Below, in pieces: positions 42,424 through 51,900 of a DNA stretch of 64,000 nucleotides (positions within the stretch are counted from its first letter, which is position 1; each line of letters starts with the position of its first letter). The position numbers and the translations under genes were made by a program. The stretch is from the NCBI RefSeq assembly GCF_014534655.1, contig NZ_JACVVD010000006.1, positions 62,001 through 126,000 of the forward strand. Reading direction: 5' to 3'. Under the pieces are notes generated by a model. That model worked only from the letters and a program-made list of their open reading frames with translations, was not told the DNA's origin and did not search any database. This DNA is from Paenibacillus sedimenti. GTDB taxonomy: Bacteria > Bacillota > Bacilli > Paenibacillales > NBRC-103111.

Positions 42424-44475
42424 TCATACACCGCTCTTGGCCTCCGCTTCAGCGGAGGAGGCGGTCTCCCGATGTCCCTGCTGCAGCTGGTACATCTGGT
42501 AGTAACGACCGAGCTGCTGCATCAGCTCATCGTGGTTCCCTTGCTCGACAATCTCGCCATGGTCGAGCACAAGAATCTGGTCGGCATTCTTAATCGTCGA
42601 CAAACGGTGGGCAATGATGAAGGTGGTACGCCCCTTCTTCAATACATCAAGCGCGGCCTGAATGACGGCCTCGGTTTCCGTATCGATGCTGGCAGTCGCC
42701 TCATCGAGTATGAGAATCGCCGGGTCGAACGCTAGCGCCCGGGCGAATGAAATCAGCTGCCGCTGACCTGCGGACAGCGTGCTGCCCTTCTCGATCACAG
42801 GCTCATCGATACCCTGCGGCAAGCTCGCAAACATCTCCGCTGCGCCCACATCACGGAGCGCCTGCTCCACCCGTTCCCGGGTGATGGACGGATCATCCAA
42901 GCTGACGTTGGACGCAATCGTCCCTGTGAACAGGAACGGGTCTTGCAGGACGATGCCCATATGCTGGCGCAGCAGCTGTTTGGGCATATCGCGCACATCA
43001 CGGCCGTCCACCGTGATCAAGCCTTCGTTCACATCGTAGAAGCGGAACAACAGGTTCAAGATCGAGCTTTTGCCTGAGCCGGTATGCCCGACCAATGCTA
43101 CAGTCTGCCCCTGCTTCGCCTCAAAGGAAATATCCTTCAGCACATACTCCCCTTCTTTATAAGCAAAACGAACATGGTCGAATTTGACGTTGCCGAGATA
43201 CCGTTCGGACTTGCCGTTCGCTACGTCAATGCCCTGCTCATCAAGCAATTCGAACACGCGGTCCGCAGACACGATAGCACGCTCCAAATTCGGCAGCTGG
43301 TTGACGATACCGACCATCGGGTGGAACATCCGGTTGAGATAGTCGACAAAGGCGTACAGTACCCCGACGGTAATAAGGCTGTTCAGCGAGCTGCCGCCCA
43401 CATACCAGATCAGTCCGAAGAAGAACAAGTTCCGTACCACATTCATCAAATTGTGGGAGGTGATGGAGTTAAGACTTAGCATTTTATTCTGATATTTGGT
43501 GTATTCATCATTTAATTGTTCGAATTCCTGGATCGTTTCTTTTTGCCTGCGGAACGCTTGAATAATCGTCATCCCTTGAATCGACTCGTTGATCATGCCG
43601 TTGATGGAACTGATTCGCTCGCGTATTTCGTGATTATAGCGGGAAGCAAATTTGCGGTACACAATGATCCACGCGTAGAGCATTGGAATGATCGGCAGCG
43701 TGAACAGAGCCAAACGGTAATCCAGGACGAACAACGCCGCAATAATACCTACGATATAGATCGTGCCGGTAAAAAAGTTCGCCAACACCTGTACATACAA
43801 GTCCCGTACGGCCTCGGTGTCATTCGTAATTCGAGATACGACTTTACCCGCAGGCTGATTGTCAAAATAGTTGATCGGCAGCCTTTGAATCTGAGCAAAA
43901 ACATCGGTTCGCATGCGCTGAATAATGCGGTTCGCCGCTGCTTGAAGCAAGTACCGCTGCCCGTAAGTAAACGCGGCTCCAATGATTATCAGCCCCAAAT
44001 ATAGACCTGCAAGCTTCATCAGGCTGTTAAACTCAGGCTCATAAAACGTATACAGCTCTTGGATGCTAAGCTTCTTTGCCGTGTACTCCGCTTGCTCAGT
44101 CCCTTGCGTGATCGTGAGCTTGCCGCCTGTCAACTTCCTGGCCCCGTCAAAAGCTATAGGCTGCTCGATGAAAACGAACTGGCCGCCCACTTGCACAATG
44201 CGGACTTCTTTCCCTTTCGCTTCGCCTGCTGCGAAGTTGTCGCTTCTCTTATAATAAATGCCGTCGTGGGGTACGGCCTTATCCGTTTGCGTCGCCGACG
44301 TGGTTTCGTACCACGGCTTCTCAATGCCGAGGATGTGGCGATCGATCATCTGCTTCGCGATGAATGGTCCCGCAAGCTCTGCTGCTACCGCTAAGGCTAG
44401 TAGCAGCAGCGCGATCAGCAGGGGCTTTTTGAACAATGTCGCATATTGGAATAGTCGTCTGCCCGTATGTCTCAA
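42424..44475 (-). CDS. Heterodimeric ABC exporter subunit, BmrD-like
   Basis: A 683-residue half-transporter with six helices and a C-terminal ATPase. Between helices 1 and 2 an insert of about 120 residues (about 45-150) matches the extracellular domain peculiar to BmrD. The ATPase has VGHTGSGKSS, signature LSAGQRQ and Walker B ILILDEATASID with the catalytic Glu kept. With the BmrC-like partner it should export drugs or peptides. The start is TTG at 44475 with AGGTGAG 5 bases upstream. It lies 273 bases after the partner gene. Confidence 0.9.
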   Translation of the reverse strand: MRHTGRRLFQYATLFKKPLLIALLLLALAVAAELAGPFIAKQMIDRHILGIEKPWYETTSATQTDKAVPHDGIYYKRSDNFAAGEAKGKEVRIVQVGGQFVFIEQPIAFDGARKLTGGKLTITQGTEQAEYTAKKLSIQELYTFYEPEFNSLMKLAGLYLGLIIIGAAFTYGQRYLLQAAANRIIQRMRTDVFAQIQRLPINYFDNQPAGKVVSRITNDTEAVRDLYVQVLANFFTGTIYIVGIIAALFVLDYRLALFTLPIIPMLYAWIIVYRKFASRYNHEIRERISSINGMINESIQGMTIIQAFRRQKETIQEFEQLNDEYTKYQNKMLSLNSITSHNLMNVVRNLFFFGLIWYVGGSSLNSLITVGVLYAFVDYLNRMFHPMVGIVNQLPNLERAIVSADRVFELLDEQGIDVANGKSERYLGNVKFDHVRFAYKEGEYVLKDISFEAKQGQTVALVGHTGSGKSSILNLLFRFYDVNEGLITVDGRDVRDMPKQLLRQHMGIVLQDPFLFTGTIASNVSLDDPSITRERVEQALRDVGAAEMFASLPQGIDEPVIEKGSTLSAGQRQLISFARALAFDPAILILDEATASIDTETEAVIQAALDVLKKGRTTFIIAHRLSTIKNADQILVLDHGEIVEQGNHDELMQQLGRYYQMYQLQQGHRETASSAEAEAKSGV

Positions 44476-44528
44476 GGATTCTCACCTTCATTTCTGTAGA
44501 GGTAGTTTAAAAAGTCCACTTTGACCAC

Positions 44529-44546
44529 ATCAGAATGTATTCTGAT
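44529..44546. promoter_or_regulatory. 18-bp palindrome ahead of the BmrD-like gene
   Basis: ATCAGAAT-GT-ATTCTGAT is symmetric except for the central GT. It lies 54 bases upstream of the TTG start, in an unusually long 273-base gap between the two exporter genes. This suggests an operator or a second regulated transcript start. Confidence 0.5.
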
Positions 44547-44748
44547 TGGCGAATAAACTTACATTTAAACGCGGTCGCTCATCCTCGAAAGACTTCGATA
44601 AAAGTTTATCTCATAACGATGTTATTCAGGATGTTTGCTCGACATCGAATCTTGAACGAATCCGGGAAGTCCGGTACTCACGTAGCACATCTCTACGCTC
44701 CGTTCCTCCTTCTCCGCATTACGTCCAACCTTCTCGGTTCTGAAAGCC

Positions 44749-46494
44749 CTAAACCCCAACCTGCTCTTCCAGCTGTTGACGGTCGTATTGTTCTTTATAC
44801 CAGCCGCCGAGCTCAAGAAGCTGCTCATGCGTGCCTTCTTCCACGATATAGCCTTCATCCAGCACAAGGATCCAATCGGCATGCTGCACAGCCGAGAGGC
44901 GATGCGTGGTGATTAGCGTTGTTTTACCGGCGCGTTCGCTGCGAATGCCGCGGATGATCTCGGCCTCTGTCTTCGCATCGACAGCGGATAGTGCATCATC
45001 CAGCATGAGAATTTCCGGATTCACATAGAGTGCCCGGGCAATGGAGACGCGCTGCTTTTGCCCGCCGGATAAGGCGACGCCTTTTTCACCGACCAGCGTA
45101 TCCAAGCCTTCAGGGAGAAATTCAACGTCTTTGCGGAACGCAGCCAGCTCGAGTGCTTGGATCAGCTCGGCTTCTGTGCCTTCGCCGCGTCCGAACATGA
45201 TGTTCTCTTTCACCGTTTTGGAGAAAAGAATCGGCTGCTGCGGCACATAACCAATCCAGCCATGCAGCGTATCGACGGTCAACTGCTCGATCGGTGTATC
45301 GGAAACGGTAATCGCTCCTTGACCGAGCGGGTATTCCCGCAGCAGCTGCTTGAGCAGCGTCGTTTTGCCGCTACCCGTTCTTCCGACGATACCGAGTGTC
45401 TGACCGCGCTGCAGCTGAAAGGAGATATTCACCAAATTATCAATGGATGAAGACGGGTACCGGAAAGTCACTTTCTTGAAAGCAATCGAGTTCGGCAGCA
45501 GCAGCGTAGTCGCATCCGGAGCATCCTGTACATCAGGCTTATAGCCGAGCGTTTCATTCACACGGTCGAGGGAGGCATTGCCGCGCTGCATGATATTCAT
45601 CAACTCGCCAATCGCGAACATAGGCCAGATCAGCATCCCAAGGAACGTGTTGAACGATACCAGCTCACCTAAGGTCAATTCACTGTGGAAAACCATGTAA
45701 CCGCCATAGCACAATCCGATCAGGTACGAGATACCGACAAGGATTTTGACGGTTGGTTCGAATAAAGCGTCGATCACCGCGACGGCGATATTTTTGCGAT
45801 AGACATCGTCCGTCATCGTTTTGAAACCGTCTTGACTAGCTTTCTCCTGCACATAAGCGCGGATAACCCGCACACCGGCGATAGTCTCCAGCACACGATC
45901 GTTCATCTCTCCGAACGCGTCCTGCGCCTTCATGAACCTTTCATGAATGCGACTGCCGTAGATGGTAATCGCAACAGCCATAATCGGCAGCGGCAAGATC
46001 GCGGCAAGCGTCAGCTTCCAACTGATCAAAAAGCCCATCATACCGAGAATCGTCAGCATAAATAGCGTAGAATCGACGAACGTCAGAATCCCGAACCCAG
46101 CTGTCGCGGAAACCGCCTGCAGGTCATTGGTCGCTCTCGCCATCAGATCCCCTGTACGATTGCGCTCATAGAACGTTGGCGTCATACGCAGCAAATGCCT
46201 CATCAGCCTGGAACGCAGAATGCGTTCCAATACGAATGCACCGCCAAACAACTGATACAGCCAGACATAAGTCATGGCATAGCCCACTATAATCAACGCG
46301 CCCCAAAAAGCCAGCAATTGGAACAGCTTACTTCCCGTTAACGTTCCCATGTGTATGCCGTCAATGGCATAGCCGATCAGCCTCGGCGGAATCACGTCAA
46401 TGAATCCGACGATAATCAGCAAGCCTACGGCGACGGAGTATCTTTTCCAATGCATGCGAAAAAACCAGCTTAATTTCTTTAATACGGTAAACAT
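44749..46494 (-). CDS. Heterodimeric ABC exporter subunit, BmrC-like
   Basis: A 581-residue half-transporter with six helices and an ATPase. Walker A is VGRTGSGKTT and the signature LSGGQKQRVS is canonical. Walker B ends LDDALSAVD, with Asp in place of the catalytic Glu, the degenerate-site change known for BmrC-type partners. This marks it as the inactive-site half of a BmrCD-like pair. Start 46494 has AGGAG 11 bases upstream; a TTG at 46515 is an alternative. A translated leader with two terminators precedes it. Confidence 0.9.
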   Translation of the reverse strand: MFTVLKKLSWFFRMHWKRYSVAVGLLIIVGFIDVIPPRLIGYAIDGIHMGTLTGSKLFQLLAFWGALIIVGYAMTYVWLYQLFGGAFVLERILRSRLMRHLLRMTPTFYERNRTGDLMARATNDLQAVSATAGFGILTFVDSTLFMLTILGMMGFLISWKLTLAAILPLPIMAVAITIYGSRIHERFMKAQDAFGEMNDRVLETIAGVRVIRAYVQEKASQDGFKTMTDDVYRKNIAVAVIDALFEPTVKILVGISYLIGLCYGGYMVFHSELTLGELVSFNTFLGMLIWPMFAIGELMNIMQRGNASLDRVNETLGYKPDVQDAPDATTLLLPNSIAFKKVTFRYPSSSIDNLVNISFQLQRGQTLGIVGRTGSGKTTLLKQLLREYPLGQGAITVSDTPIEQLTVDTLHGWIGYVPQQPILFSKTVKENIMFGRGEGTEAELIQALELAAFRKDVEFLPEGLDTLVGEKGVALSGGQKQRVSIARALYVNPEILMLDDALSAVDAKTEAEIIRGIRSERAGKTTLITTHRLSAVQHADWILVLDEGYIVEEGTHEQLLELGGWYKEQYDRQQLEEQVGV

Positions 46495-46560
46495 CCAGAT
46501 ATTCACTCCTCTCAAAATGGTGCTCTATGGCCTCGACAGCTTTGGCATCCCCGTACACAC

Positions 46561-46592
46561 AAAAAGGCACATCGCACGCAGCGATATGCCCT
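46561..46592 (-). terminator. Second attenuator terminator before the BmrC-like gene
   Basis: On the minus strand GGCATATCGC pairs with GCGATGTGCC (one G-T pair) around a 5-base loop and is followed by TTTTTGTGT. It lies about 65 bases before the gene start. Confidence 0.75.
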
Positions 46593-46603
46593 CTATAAAA
46601 CAT

Positions 46604-46643
46604 AAAAGCGCACGTTACGAACTTGCTTCGTAACCCGCGCTTT
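46604..46643 (-). terminator. First attenuator hairpin before the BmrC-like gene
   Basis: The arms TTCGTAAC/GTTACGAA are extended by GCGC/GCGC across a two-base internal loop, followed on the minus strand by TTTTATGTTTT. It starts about 45 bases after the leader peptide stop. Confidence 0.7.
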
Positions 46644-46689
46644 CGATAAGCGTATTTGTTGTGATGCGGCAGCAGCCGGTGATAAGCGA

Positions 46690-46797
46690 TCAATGGCTCA
46701 CGGCTGACAGACGGGTTACTAGATATGAAATTGTATGGTTCAAGCTAACAAAATCCCGATGCACGCTGCGATCTAGATCCATAACAATTCCATTCAT
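46690..46797 (-). CDS. Leader peptide ORF of the BmrCD-like exporter (BmrB-like)
   Basis: A 35-residue frame (MNGIVMDLDRSVHRDF..., ending SAVSH) with a strong AAGGGGGG site 7 bases before its ATG at 46797. A promoter lies upstream and two terminator hairpins lie between it and the exporter gene. In B. subtilis, bmrCD is preceded by the leader gene bmrB, whose translation controls transcription attenuation when ribosome-targeting drugs are present. The same layout here supports a functional equivalent; peptide sequence similarity was not checked. Confidence 0.65.
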   Translation of the reverse strand: MNGIVMDLDRSVHRDFVSLNHTISYLVTRLSAVSH

Positions 46798-46847
46798 CTC
46801 GAAACCCCCCTTTTCCAAAAGTTGTATGTTCTTCTTTACAGAGGTGA

Positions 46848-46876
46848 TCTTAACACCCCTCGGCTGGATATGTCAA
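46848..46876 (-). promoter_or_regulatory. Promoter of the exporter leader
   Basis: On the minus strand TTGACA (complement 46871-46876) and TTAAGA (complement 46848-46853) are separated by 17 bases, placing the transcript start about 45 bases before the leader ORF. Confidence 0.7.
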
Positions 46877-46988
46877 CAGGAGAGAACGACTATAACTAAC
46901 TGTCAGCTTGAACGGCCTATAGTCACACATGTTTCACAAACAGGCGGCATATGTTGGTGTAAAGGCAATATTGCGGGGGAGGATTGCT

Positions 46989-47156
46989 ATGGTCGATCAA
47001 GTATTTGAATTGATGGGTTGGATACTTGCTTTCATAATCATTATGGGAGGAACGATTGCTGCTATTGCACGCTTCATCAGCCGTGACTCGACAAACTATG
47101 ATATGGAGTTCGTATGGGACCATCGGTACACGCTGGAGGAACTAGAGTTAAAATAG
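46989..47156 (+). CDS. Small membrane protein, 55 residues
   Basis: A short protein with one hydrophobic helix (about 9-30, MGWILAFIIIMGGTIAAIA) and an acidic, aromatic C-terminal half. GGGGGAGG lies 6 bases before the ATG, an excellent site, so it is probably real. It is divergent from the exporter leader. Family not recognised; it could be an accessory of the exporter or an unrelated small protein. Confidence 0.6.
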   Translation: MVDQVFELMGWILAFIIIMGGTIAAIARFISRDSTNYDMEFVWDHRYTLEELELK

Positions 47157-47284
47157 CTGCAAGACTTTCTTGAAATATGGATAGAACACATCTCTAGCTT
47201 CTTCCCTGCGGATTTACAAATATTTACTTTACTTTATCAGTATATCAAACATATGTTCGCTTTTCAACCGTTTTATATAAAGTA

Positions 47285-47314
47285 AAAAGGACAACCAACT
47301 GGCTGTCCTTTTTT
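47285..47314. terminator. Terminator between the small membrane protein and the M56 gene
   Basis: AAAAGGACA/TGTCCTTTT stem with a 10-base loop and a TTTTTT tail; T-rich on both strands, so likely bidirectional. Confidence 0.85.
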
Positions 47315-47352
47315 GTATATTCTGCTTATTTCGCTAACCTTCGGCTTCTCCC

Positions 47353-48189
47353 TCAAGTGAGAGTTACCAGAAACAGCACAGCCACGATCGAAATCAATGT
47401 GCGCAGGAGCGGCATTCTTAGGGAGAGCTGCGTTTGCGGTTCTAAGATGTGCATGATGCGCAGGTTGATCGATGTTTCTGCAAAGGAGGCATAAGAGATG
47501 GACCGCTTTGGTATCTGTCCTTGTTGCTTAAGCATTTTTAACAAAGCGCTGCCTAAATCCTTCGCACTTGGGATTTTGGACATAGCATATTGATCTGCCA
47601 TGATTTCGATCATAATTTTGTATTTATCCAGCACCCATCTAAATAAAGGGACGTACCACATTGAGATGGAGAGCAGTGACAACAGGAAAATCGCAAGCGG
47701 GTCACGATGCTGCAAATGAAATTTTTCATGCTCCATGACAGCATCCAACTCGCTATGCTCCAGCATCTGAAGAAGACCGGCAGATACGACGATTCGCGGT
47801 TTGAGCACCCCCATCGTAAGAGCAATAGGGGTTTTATTTTGAATGACAACCAGTTCATGTTTACGTAAGCGATATTTACTGCTGTATATGGATGTGAGCC
47901 CCGCATCTTGGCAGCTGCGCAGTCGCCGGGTAGATCGAATAGAAACAAGAATCTGCCTGACGATGACCCAGAAACCCGCGGCGAATGTATAAATGACAAA
48001 TCCATAAATGATATGGCATACATAAGGCATCCGCAAAAAAGTGAAGATTTCGAGGCAAATTTTAAACACATTGAATGAGAGGCGAATTCCGAACAGCATG
48101 TGCAAAGCGAAGGAGGTCATTTGAAATAAAATGATCCCTGCCGTTGCGAGAGAAGCGAAAAGTATCCATTTGGATCGTGTTTCCCACAT
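47353..48189 (-). CDS. M56 family membrane metallopeptidase (BlaR1/MecR1-like, no sensor domain)
   Basis: A 278-residue protein with about four hydrophobic segments. The zinc site is HEKFH (HExxH) at about residues 153-157, within ELDAVMEHEKFHLQHRDPL, and MADQYAMS supplies the downstream acidic motif. BlaR1/MecR1 are about 600 residues with a C-terminal penicillin-binding sensor. Here the chain ends with a last membrane helix, so the beta-lactam sensor is missing. It starts 3 bases after the BlaI-type gene and probably cleaves that repressor in response to some other signal. Confidence 0.87.
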   Translation of the reverse strand: MWETRSKWILFASLATAGIILFQMTSFALHMLFGIRLSFNVFKICLEIFTFLRMPYVCHIIYGFVIYTFAAGFWVIVRQILVSIRSTRRLRSCQDAGLTSIYSSKYRLRKHELVVIQNKTPIALTMGVLKPRIVVSAGLLQMLEHSELDAVMEHEKFHLQHRDPLAIFLLSLLSISMWYVPLFRWVLDKYKIMIEIMADQYAMSKIPSAKDLGSALLKMLKQQGQIPKRSISYASFAETSINLRIMHILEPQTQLSLRMPLLRTLISIVAVLFLVTLT

Positions 48190-48192
48190 GTC

Positions 48193-48609
48193 CTATCTAT
48201 CCTTTTTGAGTTCTTTGATTTTCTGCTCCAGACGGTCCAGCAGCTCAGGATCTACCTGATCCAGCGCGTCCACCATATGCACGACCGCTTGCGAGCCGAA
48301 TTCTTCAATCAGATCGAACGTCAGCTCTTTGGACTGAGCTTCCATGAACGCTTCCCGAGTCATAACCGGACGGTACACAAAAGAGCGGATAAGCGAACGT
48401 TTCTGTAGAATGCCTTTCTCCACGAGACGGTTCATCACCGTCATAACCGTGTTAAAAGAAATAGCTTTCTCCCGATCAAGCTTATGTTGTACATCTTTGA
48501 TGGTTATTTCCGACTCTGCAGTCCACAAAATCTCCATGATCTTGGCCTCAAGCGGTCCAAAAAAACGGCCTAAACCACTGCTTTGGAACTTAAAGTTTTG
48601 CATTTTCAT
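48193..48609 (-). CDS. BlaI/MecI/CopY family repressor
   Basis: A 138-residue winged-helix repressor. LGPLEAKIMEILW-type N-terminal helix (FFGPLEAKIMEILWTAES), recognition region KAISFNTVMTVMNRLVEKGIL and a C-terminal dimerisation part are as in BlaI. The ATG at 48609 has GAGGAG about 8 bases upstream; a GTG three codons earlier is weaker. Its own promoter overlaps a BlaI-like dyad, so autoregulation is likely. Confidence 0.9.
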   Translation of the reverse strand: MKMQNFKFQSSGLGRFFGPLEAKIMEILWTAESEITIKDVQHKLDREKAISFNTVMTVMNRLVEKGILQKRSLIRSFVYRPVMTREAFMEAQSKELTFDLIEEFGSQAVVHMVDALDQVDPELLDRLEQKIKELKKDR

Positions 48610-48623
48610 CGTGAACACTCCTC

Positions 48624-48662
48624 ACACTACTTATTGTAGTAGGTATAAGGATATTCAGTCAA
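48624..48662 (-). promoter_or_regulatory. Promoter and operator of the blaI-like gene
   Basis: On the minus strand TTGACT (complement 48657-48662) and TACAAT (complement 48633-48638) are 18 bases apart. The dyad ACTAC-TTATT-GTAGT at 48626-48640 overlaps the -10 box and resembles BlaI/MecI operators, which use TACA/TGTA dyads. Confidence 0.75.
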
Positions 48663-48960
48663 CATGCTTGCTGATCCTAATCTCACCCAAGCTGCTTTCC
48701 CCCGTTTGCTGTTCCGATAATAACTGCCTATGGTCTGAGTGCATCAAGTTAACTGGAAATACATGTGAATAGGTCCGTGCGGGCTTCGAGTTCGAAATTA
48801 GCTCCGGGTTAATCCCGTTAAAGTTACATCTGTGTAGTTGCCGCGGCGATTAACCCGAATTTGATGGATTGGACAATGCCGCCTGCATTCGCACTATCAT
48901 CTCCTTCAACAAAATTCTACATCCCTCGCAGATTCCAACGGGCGAATGAATATCAAAATA
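48663..48960. other. Intergenic stretch without a supported gene
   Basis: About 300 bases lie between the blaI promoter and the adhesin terminator. GGGTTAAT and ATTAACCC form a distant dyad near 48805-48860. No ORF with a ribosome site and no known RNA motif was recognised. Confidence 0.4.
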
Positions 48961-48965
48961 AATAA

Positions 48966-48990
48966 CCTGCCGGAAAATTCCGGCAGGCTT
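48966..48990 (-). terminator. Terminator of the adhesin gene
   Basis: CCTGCCGGAA and its exact complement form a 10-base stem with a 2-base centre, followed on the minus strand by TTATTTATTTT. Confidence 0.88.
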
Positions 48991-48994
48991 ACTA

Positions 48995-51900
48995 TTACTT
49001 CTTCTTCCATATTCTTTTTCTCAGGATAACTCCTAGAAGAATCAATGCTAGTCCCGCTACCTGAACATACAAATGACTGGCTTCCCCTGTCTTAGGAAGT
49101 GTTTGCTTCGGAAGTGTTTGCCCCGGTATGGCTTGAGCCGTTACAATTCCGAGAGGAATGTCTTGAACTTCAATATCTATGAATGTTTCCGATTCATTGC
49201 CGTCCGGATCTTTTAAAACAATATTGACCGTGTCTTTCCCGATGTAACCAGGGTCTGGCGTGTAAGTCCAGTTGCCGTCCGGATCGATCGTCGCCTTTCC
49301 GTGCTCCGGTTGTTTGCCGATAGACGGTATGGTCCCCTTCGGTACATCAATTTTGCCGTCAATAGGCGTGTCCTTGTCCGTTGTTCGTTCATCCGGCGTC
49401 GGCGTCGGCGCTATCGATGGTGTAGGCGCCGGCAGCGCCGATGGGCTCGGTACTGGCGTTGCCGACGGACTCGGTGCCGGCGTTGTCGACGGGCCCGGTG
49501 TCGGTACTGGTGTTGCCGACGGGCTCACCGATGGTTGCGCCGACGGTGTCGGCGCCGGCGTTGCCGTCGGAGTTGGCGTCGAATCTTCCGACGGAGTCGG
49601 TGTTGGTGTTACCACCGGAGTCGGCGTTGGCGTTACCACCGGAGTCGGCGTTGGCGTTACCACCGGGGTTGGTGTTATCACCGGGGTTGGTGTTATCACC
49701 GGCGTTACTGGCGTTACTGGCGGTAACACCGCCACCTTCGCATTTGAAACATTTATATTAACCCCTGCCGTCGAATTAATCGTTACCGGGTGTTCGCTTG
49801 CATCAAGCGTATATCCTGACGGAGCCGCGGTTTCTTTTACAACATAATCTCCTGCCAATAGCTTCTTGAATACGACCGTACCGGTCATATCCGTTGTCAG
49901 AGTACTGATCAATGATCGCGTGGAGCCTGACTTCCGGTATAAATCAAATGTTGCCCCGCTAAGCAGTATGCCGCTATCGGCCGAATCCACTTTCTTGACC
50001 GTCAGCGAGCCTCTGACACCGCTGCCTGTGCCGGATCCGCTTGAGACGCCGACTACGATACTTTTGGTCGTATTCTTAGAGACGACCGTCACATTGTTGC
50101 CGCTAAAGCTGACTTGATTGGAAACAGTCTCTTGATCGGCTGCAACGATCAACGATTGATACTCTAAGACGTACGCCGTTGAAATCTCATGCAGAAAGTT
50201 CAATTCGAAAGTCTGTTTGCCGTTATCATCGGTGTTAATGGCAAGCGTGTAATCCGTGCCTTTCGTTAATTCGGATCCCTTGGTCACATCGCCATTGGCT
50301 GCAACGGTAGTGGCAAACAGATGGAACGAACCGGGAAGCAGCAATTGGTTTTCGGTTGGCGTATCCACAATCTTCGCTTCCGCTACCGTTGATTGTCCGC
50401 GGTTGATATTAATCGTCCAGTTAATTTTGTCTCCGTCCTGTACACCGTTTTTATTGACATACTCGCCCCCTTTGGGGATAGTAACACTCGCTGTCAGGTT
50501 GTTGGAAACCGGAGAAGAACCGTCAAATAATGTTGCCGTGTTATTTACTTTATCTCCGATCAGCTGACTGTCCAGACTTGTTTTAAAGACAATGTAATAA
50601 GGAGAAGAAATAGGATTTGCGAATGTCACAACCAGTTTATTGCCGCTTTCGACCGTGTACGTATAATTTGCGCTATCTATCACCGTTCCTTGAGACGGAT
50701 TGCCGTTCGCAGGAATCGTCATGTTATACACAGACAGAGAATTGGCGACCAATTGTTGACCGGACTCTAGAACATCCTCAACCTTCGCCCCAGCAAGCGT
50801 TTTACTATTGTAGTTGACGCCTATCGTCCATGTCAGCTGTTTGGTGCTTGCGTTATAAGAGCCATTCTTAAATCCGTTATTCTTCACTTCGTTTCTAGGG
50901 GTAAACGTCGAAGTTACGGTTTTGGTTTGTGGGTTTGAAGAGCTATCGACCCAGTCTATTTTCACATTATTATTAAAATCGGTGGTGCTGCCGACAGGAC
51001 TAATCCAGTCATTATTGAATTCGGTTGTGTAGCTAATGGTTACTGGGCCGGTTAGCGGCCTGTTGAAAGTTATTTTAAATCCTTGATCGATCGCGGGATA
51101 GTCCGGTGTGAAATCAGTCGGATCCATCGCCGTTGCGCCCTCTTTTACAGTCAATGTTGCCGGAATGAGGTGAAGACCCTTATTCGGGAACACATCTGTC
51201 AACACAACGTTGTTCATCGTTTGGCTGTCACCGTTAACGGCAATATTCCACGCTACCGTCTTGGCATTGTAGTCGACTGTTCCCAAACTCTTGACAATGA
51301 CCACTTGGTTTATGCCTCGAGTGGCCGTATCGGTATTCCCGCTGCCGGAAGTGACTTTGTTCGAAATCGTGGCATTGTCGATAACACGCCCAATCGCCTT
51401 GGTTTGGTACGTAATTTTGTATGCGGATGAAATCGGATTATTGAATTGCAACTTGAATCCGTTTTGGTTGGTTCCTGTTGCTGCACTTACCGTATACTGA
51501 GCGCCGGGCAACTCACTGCCCAACGATTCGGCTCCGGTCGAATTCAACGTAACCGGATACACATGAATGGATCCTGCAACGAGTTCTTCCGAATCGTTAA
51601 ACAAATCCGTTAGGAAGGCTACGCCTTGCGCAATGCTCTTTTCATTGTAATTGTACTTAATGGCCCAATCGATGGTTTGCGTGCTGGAGTTATAGCCAGT
51701 GGAGGTTTTATCCAGGGCGGTGCCATGCTGCACAGCAACGGTTGCAGTAGCGTTGACGGGAGCTTTATTGCTGCCTTCAAACGTAGCTGTGTTAATAAAG
51801 GAAGTTTTGTCAGCATCTGTAACCGGCGTCGTATATTGAATCCGGTAGGCTGATTGTATCGGACTGTCCGAAAAACTCACTTTCAATATATTGCCAGTCG

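Noticed and set aside
42424..44475. Reading the BmrD-like insert as a frameshift or fusion
   Set aside because: The insert between helices 1 and 2 is a normal extracellular domain of BmrD-type subunits.
44622..44882. Minus-strand frame of 86 residues across the end of the BmrC-like gene and the gap
   Set aside because: Its first half is a shifted reading of the BmrC-like gene and its tail has no domain; no ribosome site was found at its start.
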